Below, piece by piece: positions 8,101 to 11,368 of a DNA stretch of 11,368 nt. The DNA lies in NCBI GenBank assembly GCA_026398675.1, contig JAPLSK010000261.1:1-11368 (forward strand), written 5' to 3'. How positions within the stretch are numbered: position 1 is the stretch's first letter; each line of letters begins with the position of its first letter. The translations under genes were made by a program, and so were the position numbers. The notes beneath the pieces are model-generated. The model was not told where the DNA came from and ran no database searches. It saw only the letters and a list, made by a program, of their open reading frames with translations. Origin of the DNA: a bacterium. Lineage in GTDB: Bacteria > RBG-13-66-14.

Positions 8101-8136
8101 GAAACACCAAGTTCGCCAAAGTCGGATTTACGCGCC

Positions 8137-8166
8137 ATAAATAAAGGCGGGGAACCAAGCCCCGCC
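8137..8166 (-). terminator. Rho-independent terminator of the minus-strand gene (module 3)
   Basis: GGCGGGG (8146-8152) pairs with CCCCGCC (8160-8166) around a seven-base loop. On the minus strand the stem is followed by TTTATTTAT (8145 down to 8137). It begins about 19 bases after the stop codon at 8185, an ideal position for the gene encoded there. Confidence 0.7.
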
Positions 8167-8184
8167 CGTTTGAAATACCGAGGG

Positions 8185-9372
8185 CTACCTGAACGACGGA
8201 AGGGTCTTGCCGACCAGCGGCTCGGAGAACTCCACCCCGGTGTCGGAGTTGACCTTCTTGCGGATAATCTTGAAGTAGTACTCAGCCGAATCCCAGGTGT
8301 AGAACATTATCCAGCCGGAGAGGGTCTGGCCGGGCAGGATGGTCGCCTTATCGGCCAGATAGGTTTTACGCGGATCGCGGGAATCCTTCTGGTCGGACAT
8401 CATCGGCTCGTCGAAGTTGGTTTCCATGGACTTGTACAGACGGCAGTTCGACAGGTCGAACTCGTAGGGCTCGGGGCCGCCCGGGTACGCGGGATCGTTG
8501 CTCCGGTTCGTAATCTCTATGAGAACGAATACCATGTACCTGTACGGCTCGGCGTTGAGCCTGTCGCCGCCGGCCAGCTCGATGGAGGTTTCCCGGGTGG
8601 TCGCCGTCACGGTGAGGTCAACGGGGCTGTCTTCGGCGATGTGGCTCGGGATGCTCATGAAGTCCCCGGCGTAATACTGGGAGGCGTAGTCGTCTATGAT
8701 GAGGGGTTTCAGCTCATCCTCGTACTTGAGATAGGCCCGCTTGGTGAGCTTCTCGGTGTGCATGGTGTCGTTCATGATGTAGAGATAGCCATCAGGCGGA
8801 ACGGGGCCCTCGAACACCAGACCCTCGGGCGGCTCGGGCCAGCCCATGTACACCGTGTAGGCACAAACCACACGGGTGCCGGTTTCGATGTCCACCTCTT
8901 CCTTCAGGGCTTCCTGCACCTTGGCCAGCATCGCCAGGGCCTCCTCCGCATGCTCGCCATGCTCCTCGCCTTGCTCCACTTTGGTCAGGTAAGTCTCGGC
9001 CGGGAGGAGGGCCTCATCGAGACCCTTCTTATCGAATTTATCGAACTCGATGGATCCCAGTTGGAACCAGCAGTCGTTGATGCCGTTCAGGACGCGTTCG
9101 TTACCGACGCCTTGCTTTTCCAACGTACCCAGTACGGTTTCGAGCGGCAGCGAACCAGGGTCGGCGATGCTCTCGAAGAGGTCGGCATACTCCACCAGGC
9201 AAGCCTGCCTGTACTCCTCCAGCGCGGCCTCGTACTCGTATTTCGCGTAGAGCTGGTCACCGGCGCCGCGATGCCCCTCGGTTCGATCCAGGGACAGAAG
9301 GTAGACGATGCCGAGGCAGATGATGAAGAGGACGAAGGTGACCAGAACGTTGAGATAGCGCTTCGCGCCCAA
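8185..9372 (-). CDS. Membrane-anchored protein with C-terminal DUF4352-like domain
   Basis: I chose a TTG start at 9372 because GGGAGG lies five bases before it; the protein is then 395 residues and begins MGAKRYLNVL. A TTG at 9396 in the same frame would add eight residues but has no such site. Residues about 5-28 form one membrane helix (VLVTFVLFIICLGIVYLLSL) with a basic residue cluster before it, so the bulk should lie outside the cytoplasmic membrane. Residues about 35-65 (GDQLYAKYEYEAALEEYRQA) look like one TPR-type helical hairpin, followed by a helical, charged middle. The C-terminal third is beta-rich: MVFVLIEITNRSND (about 276-290) and ILPGQTLSGWIMFYTW (about 345-360) match the pattern of DUF4352/Telomeric-repeat-like extracellular beta domains, where a PGE/PGQ-x-x-SG-W/x-x-F segment is typical. 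No catalytic residues are recognisable. It ends in TAG with a terminator close behind. The specific function is unknown; the topology is fairly sure, the domain assignment moderate. Confidence 0.75.
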   Translation of the reverse strand: MGAKRYLNVLVTFVLFIICLGIVYLLSLDRTEGHRGAGDQLYAKYEYEAALEEYRQACLVEYADLFESIADPGSLPLETVLGTLEKQGVGNERVLNGINDCWFQLGSIEFDKFDKKGLDEALLPAETYLTKVEQGEEHGEHAEEALAMLAKVQEALKEEVDIETGTRVVCAYTVYMGWPEPPEGLVFEGPVPPDGYLYIMNDTMHTEKLTKRAYLKYEDELKPLIIDDYASQYYAGDFMSIPSHIAEDSPVDLTVTATTRETSIELAGGDRLNAEPYRYMVFVLIEITNRSNDPAYPGGPEPYEFDLSNCRLYKSMETNFDEPMMSDQKDSRDPRKTYLADKATILPGQTLSGWIMFYTWDSAEYYFKIIRKKVNSDTGVEFSEPLVGKTLPSFR

Positions 9373-9377
9373 TTCTA

Positions 9378-9383
9378 CCTCCC
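9378..9383 (-). promoter_or_regulatory. Ribosome binding site that sets the start of the membrane-anchored protein
   Basis: On the minus strand GGGAGG is followed by TAGAA and then TTG at 9372. The spacing is ideal, which favours this start over the in-frame TTG at 9396. Confidence 0.6.
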
Positions 9384-9413
9384 GGGGTGAAGTCAACCAG
9401 CACCCGGCTTTTG

Positions 9414-9469
9414 GGCAAGGGGTTTCGCCAGGGGCGTAGCTCGCTTCGCTCGGTTAAACCCCTTGTCTC
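9414..9469. repeat. 56-base palindromic repeat, copy 1
   Basis: This copy is identical to 9550-9605 except at two bases (C9426 versus T9562, G9436 versus A9572). Its ends are inverted: GGCAAGGGGTTT (9414-9425) pairs with AAACCCCTTGTC (9456-9467), with one G-T wobble. The interior holds the small palindrome-like GCTCGCTTCGCTCGG. The two copies are 136 bases apart start to start, with 80 bases between them. It lies between tRNA-Phe and the next minus-strand gene, in sequence that is otherwise non-coding. It looks like a member of a dispersed REP-like family. Confidence 0.75.
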
Positions 9470-9549
9470 TACGACTCCGTCGTCCCCCGCGACCGCCACC
9501 ATCCGACCGAGGCGGTTTTACGTGCCCGTTCGACCCTTGTTCGAGGAAA

Positions 9550-9605
9550 GGCAAGGGGTTTTGCCAGGGGCATAGCTCGCTTCGCTCGGTTAAACCCCTT
9601 GTCTC
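9550..9605. repeat. 56-base palindromic repeat, copy 2
   Basis: Second copy of the element at 9414-9469, in the same orientation. The long arms again pair (GGCAAGGGGTTT with AAACCCCTTGTC). On the minus strand it begins 36 bases after the 3' end of tRNA-Phe, so the hairpin could mark the end of, or help process, the tRNA transcript, although no clean T-run follows. Confidence 0.75.
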
Positions 9606-9641
9606 CTCCCGCCTTATCTCGAAACAGCTCCACCGGGTCAA

Positions 9642-9717
<76 letters not shown>

Positions 9718-9739
9718 CCGTGGCCTTTTGGGCAGGGCG

Positions 9740-9769
9740 AGCGTAGCAAGAACGGGCCGGATATGTCAA
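9740..9769 (-). promoter_or_regulatory. Likely sigma-70-type promoter for tRNA-Phe
   Basis: On the minus strand a perfect TTGACA (9769-9764) is followed after 18 bases by TACGCT (9745-9740), a partial -10 match. Transcription would start about 15 bases before the tRNA. The -35 box lies only ten bases beyond the stop codon of the upstream gene. The -10 match is weak, so confidence is moderate. Confidence 0.5.
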
Positions 9770-9778
9770 GGGTCCAGC

Positions 9779-10798
9779 CTACTCCACGAATTCCAGCCCG
9801 CACAGAATCCCGTGGGCCAGACGACCCGCCCCTTCGGGATCAGCCCCGTACGTCTCGGGATCCTGGCAGTTGACGGTGACGTTCACCGTCTCGGTGTACC
9901 GGCGCAGGAAGAGGCTCCAACTGTGCCCCATGTAATCGCTCGAATACTCGGCGCAGTAGCTCTCGTCCGCGCCGTAGGCCGCGAGCGCTTCGGGATGAAG
10001 GTACCACATGTCGGCGGGGAGGAGGTTCGACCCGTACAGGAAACCCTCCTGCATGTCGGCCCACTGGGTGACGTCGTCGGTGCAGTCGACACAGGTAGTC
10101 ACCTGGACGCTCCAAGTGTCCGAAGGATCGGCGTAGAAGGCGGTCGTGTCGGCCGAGTCGGTCTGCGACCACCCCTCGGGCAGGGGCACGGCCAGAATAC
10201 CCTTGGCCGGCGTCACGACCTGGGGCAGTTCCACACCGTCATTTTCGTAGCGCATCCCGGAAAGCTCTTCGGGGGGACCGGGCACCTGAACGAAGAGCGT
10301 GGAGACGTTGAAATAGTTGTCGAGGTACACGATCAGCCCCAACTCAGGGTACGACGCCCCGGCCGCTCGCACACCCATGGCTGGACGACCGTAAAGGGCG
10401 ACCACTTCGGGCCACGTCGTCCCGACGCCCACCCCCTCGGGGGTCGTGATCGTGGGCGGCGGCGATTCCGCCAGACCGCCCAGGGCCAGGCCGATGACGG
10501 GGAAGGTCATGGAATCCTTGTCGTACACGCCGATGACGCTGAAGGCGTAGGGACCGTCTTCGAAGAAGTACCAGAATGGGTAGTCCATCTCCTCCGACCC
10601 TCCGCCGATGCGGTTGTACATGTCGGAGACCAACTCGCCCAGTTCCAGCTTCCCCACGAACCCCCGACCGGGGGTGAAAGGGGTGTCGCCGAAAAATTCC
10701 CAGTAACTCTGGGAACCCTCGGGCATAGGGTAGGGGGCCTCGGCAAGGAGCGTCCCGACCAAGAGAAAAAGCAAGGCCGTGACGGCTTTCCGGACCAT
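9779..10798 (-). CDS. Secreted protein of unknown function
   Basis: A 339-residue protein starting at ATG 10798, chosen because AAAGGAG (10810-10804) lies five bases before it and a classic signal peptide follows (MVRKAVTALLFLLVGTLLAEA, cut about residue 19-21). An in-frame ATG at 10876 would put 26 unlikely residues before the signal sequence. The mature protein has two visible parts. Around residues 116-137, GVGVGTTWPEVVALYGRP resembles the G-x-x-x-G-x-[ST]-x-x-E-V-x-x-x-Y-G-x-P turn seen in small repeat folds of the SmpA/OmlA or BLIP type. Around residue 204 onward, VPLPEGWSQTDS and the following strands resemble the PsbP/DUF1795-like 'LPxGW' pattern. Both likenesses are pattern-level only. 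The C-terminal half has five cysteines, including a CVDC at residues 236-239, as expected for an exported, possibly disulfide-bonded domain. No lipobox or membrane anchor is seen. The role is unknown. It is divergent from the sensor gene at 10979. Confidence 0.8.
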   Translation of the reverse strand: MVRKAVTALLFLLVGTLLAEAPYPMPEGSQSYWEFFGDTPFTPGRGFVGKLELGELVSDMYNRIGGGSEEMDYPFWYFFEDGPYAFSVIGVYDKDSMTFPVIGLALGGLAESPPPTITTPEGVGVGTTWPEVVALYGRPAMGVRAAGASYPELGLIVYLDNYFNVSTLFVQVPGPPEELSGMRYENDGVELPQVVTPAKGILAVPLPEGWSQTDSADTTAFYADPSDTWSVQVTTCVDCTDDVTQWADMQEGFLYGSNLLPADMWYLHPEALAAYGADESYCAEYSSDYMGHSWSLFLRRYTETVNVTVNCQDPETYGADPEGAGRLAHGILCGLEFVE

Positions 10799-10849
10799 GG
10801 AGTCTCCTTTGAACATCGGGGAAAAGGGTTTTCTCAATTTTCTGTCATC

Positions 10850-10855
10850 ATAATA
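10850..10855 (-). promoter_or_regulatory. Possible -10 box for the secreted protein gene
   Basis: TATTAT on the minus strand (10855-10850) lies in an A/T-rich patch about 50 bases before the ATG at 10798. No good -35 box is seen 16-18 bases further upstream, so this is a weak call. Confidence 0.35.
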
Positions 10856-10880
10856 CCACAACGGCGCCGGAGGCATCCGC

Positions 10881-10910
10881 TTGCCCCGATACCGCGGATG
10901 GGTGTAAACT
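10881..10910 (+). promoter_or_regulatory. Possible promoter for the sensor gene
   Basis: TTGCCC (10881-10886) and TAAACT (10905-10910) are 18 bases apart. Transcription would begin near 10917, leaving a leader of about 60 bases before the ATG at 10979. It points away from the possible minus-strand -10 box at 10850-10855, so the two would form a compact divergent promoter pair. Confidence 0.4.
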
Positions 10911-10978
10911 ACACAATGAAAAGCACTTCGCGCGGGGTGTGGGCCGCCTCACGGCGGACGAGAACCCGGGAAACAGAT

Positions 10979-11368
10979 ATGGCGGAGAAGGAAGAAAGAC
11001 GCCTTGATCTGCGCTGGCAGTTCGCCATCCTCGTCGGGCTGCTGGTCGTCATCACCTCGACGGGTCTTACCTGGCTCCTGGTGGCCACCGAGCGGGCGAA
11101 CCTCTACCAGGAATTCCAAACCTCCCTGGTTGACCAGGGTCGGACTATCGCCCGAATGCTCTCCCCGTCCGCCCTCGACCCCGACGCGGGGGAGGATATC
11201 GTGCGGGCGCTGGCGGAGGCCCGGGAGGACAACCCGAACCTCACCGGCGCCTGTTACTTCGACGACCGGGGCGGCATCTACTCGGCCGACGAGGAGATAG
11301 TCCCTTTTAACGTCGGGGGAGAGCCGGTGGAGCTGGGAGTCCTCCGGGCGAGGGAAGAGCTCGTCTCC
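10979..11368 (+). CDS. Membrane sensor protein, N-terminal part (3' partial)
   Basis: The frame is open to the window end (130 codons visible). From ATG 10979 the protein begins MAEKEERRLDLRWQ, a charged cytoplasmic tail, then a membrane helix at about residues 15-36 (FAILVGLLVVITSTGLTWLLV). This is followed by an amphipathic helix (ERANLYQEFQTSLVDQGRTIARML) and the start of an extracytoplasmic alpha/beta domain, with CYFDDRGGIYSADEE resembling the 'D-x-x-G-x-I-x-x-S/A' strand of PDC/CACHE or similar sensor folds. This layout is usual for histidine kinases, SpoIIE-type phosphatases, cyclases and chemoreceptors; the output domain lies beyond the window, so the class is unknown. An in-frame ATG at 10916 would add 21 residues, but the likely transcription start falls on it, so I prefer 10979 even though its ribosome binding site (GGGAAA) is weak. 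The gene is divergent from the secreted protein gene. Confidence 0.7.
   Translation, partial: MAEKEERRLDLRWQFAILVGLLVVITSTGLTWLLVATERANLYQEFQTSLVDQGRTIARMLSPSALDPDAGEDIVRALAEAREDNPNLTGACYFDDRGGIYSADEEIVPFNVGGEPVELGVLRAREELVS

Larger units (their letters stand above)
7804..8184. other. Gene-free spacer between convergent genes, filled with hairpins and decayed repeats
   Basis: This 381-base stretch separates the 3' ends of the SprA-like gene and the minus-strand gene. I see no convincing gene in it. It holds an imperfect palindrome (7816-7847), two degenerate copies of a pyrimidine/purine palindromic repeat (about 7921-7969 and 8020-8061), and three related hairpins (7990-8012, 8069-8100, 8146-8166). 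At least two of these hairpins make good terminators read on the minus strand. Short open frames here are by-products of GC-rich sequence. Confidence 0.7.

Noticed and set aside
8032..9390. Long plus-strand open frame (452 codons) opposite the membrane-anchored protein
   Set aside because: It is an antisense shadow. The minus strand has a good ribosome binding site, a signal-anchor helix, a DUF4352-like motif and a terminator just after its stop. The plus-strand frame begins inside the intergenic hairpins and has no recognisable domain.
9414..9605. Two-repeat CRISPR array
   Set aside because: The repeats are 56 bases and self-complementary along both ends, there are only two copies, the interval is 80 bases, and no cas gene is near. 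A REP-like palindrome fits better.

Overview
This is a GC-rich stretch of a bacterial chromosome. It probably comes from an uncultivated lineage in or near the FCB assemblage (Fibrobacteres-Chlorobi-Bacteroidetes and related candidate phyla). Three things suggest this: a very large SprA-like type IX secretion protein, which implies an outer membrane; a bacterial two-subunit (alpha/beta) glycyl-tRNA synthetase; and frequent TTG/GTG starts in GC-rich codon usage. I cannot fix the phylum. Candidate phyla such as Coatesbacteria are only a guess.

Layout: (1) 1-1950, plus strand: the beta subunit of glycyl-tRNA synthetase (glyS). It lacks its N-terminus at the window edge and is cut in two by an in-frame TAG at 664-666, while both flanking parts look intact. 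(2) 1951-2103: a short spacer with an A/T island and a clear ribosome binding site. (3) 2104-7803, plus: an 1899-residue SprA-like outer-membrane translocon protein with a signal peptide, SprA signature segments, a beta-rich C-terminus ending in an aromatic residue, and a run of calcium-loop-like repeats. (4) 7804-8184: a non-coding spacer between convergent genes, packed with related hairpins and decayed palindromic repeats. At least two of these look like terminators for the minus-strand gene. (5) 8185-9372, minus: a membrane-anchored protein with a C-terminal DUF4352-like beta domain. (6) 9373-9641: two nearly identical 56-base palindromic repeats. (7) 9642-9717, minus: tRNA-Phe(GAA) with encoded CCA and its own likely promoter. 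(8) 9779-10798, minus: a secreted protein of unknown function. (9) 10979 to the end, plus: the N-terminal sensor part of a membrane signalling protein, divergent from (8).

The genes do not form one obvious system. glyS and tRNA-Phe are translation housekeeping. The SprA-like protein is an export component whose partners are not in this window. The minus-strand genes are envelope proteins of unknown role, and the last, divergent gene may be a signal-transduction protein. The points most worth checking are the amber codon inside the presumably essential glyS, the calcium-loop insert in the SprA-like barrel, and the two intergenic repeat families.
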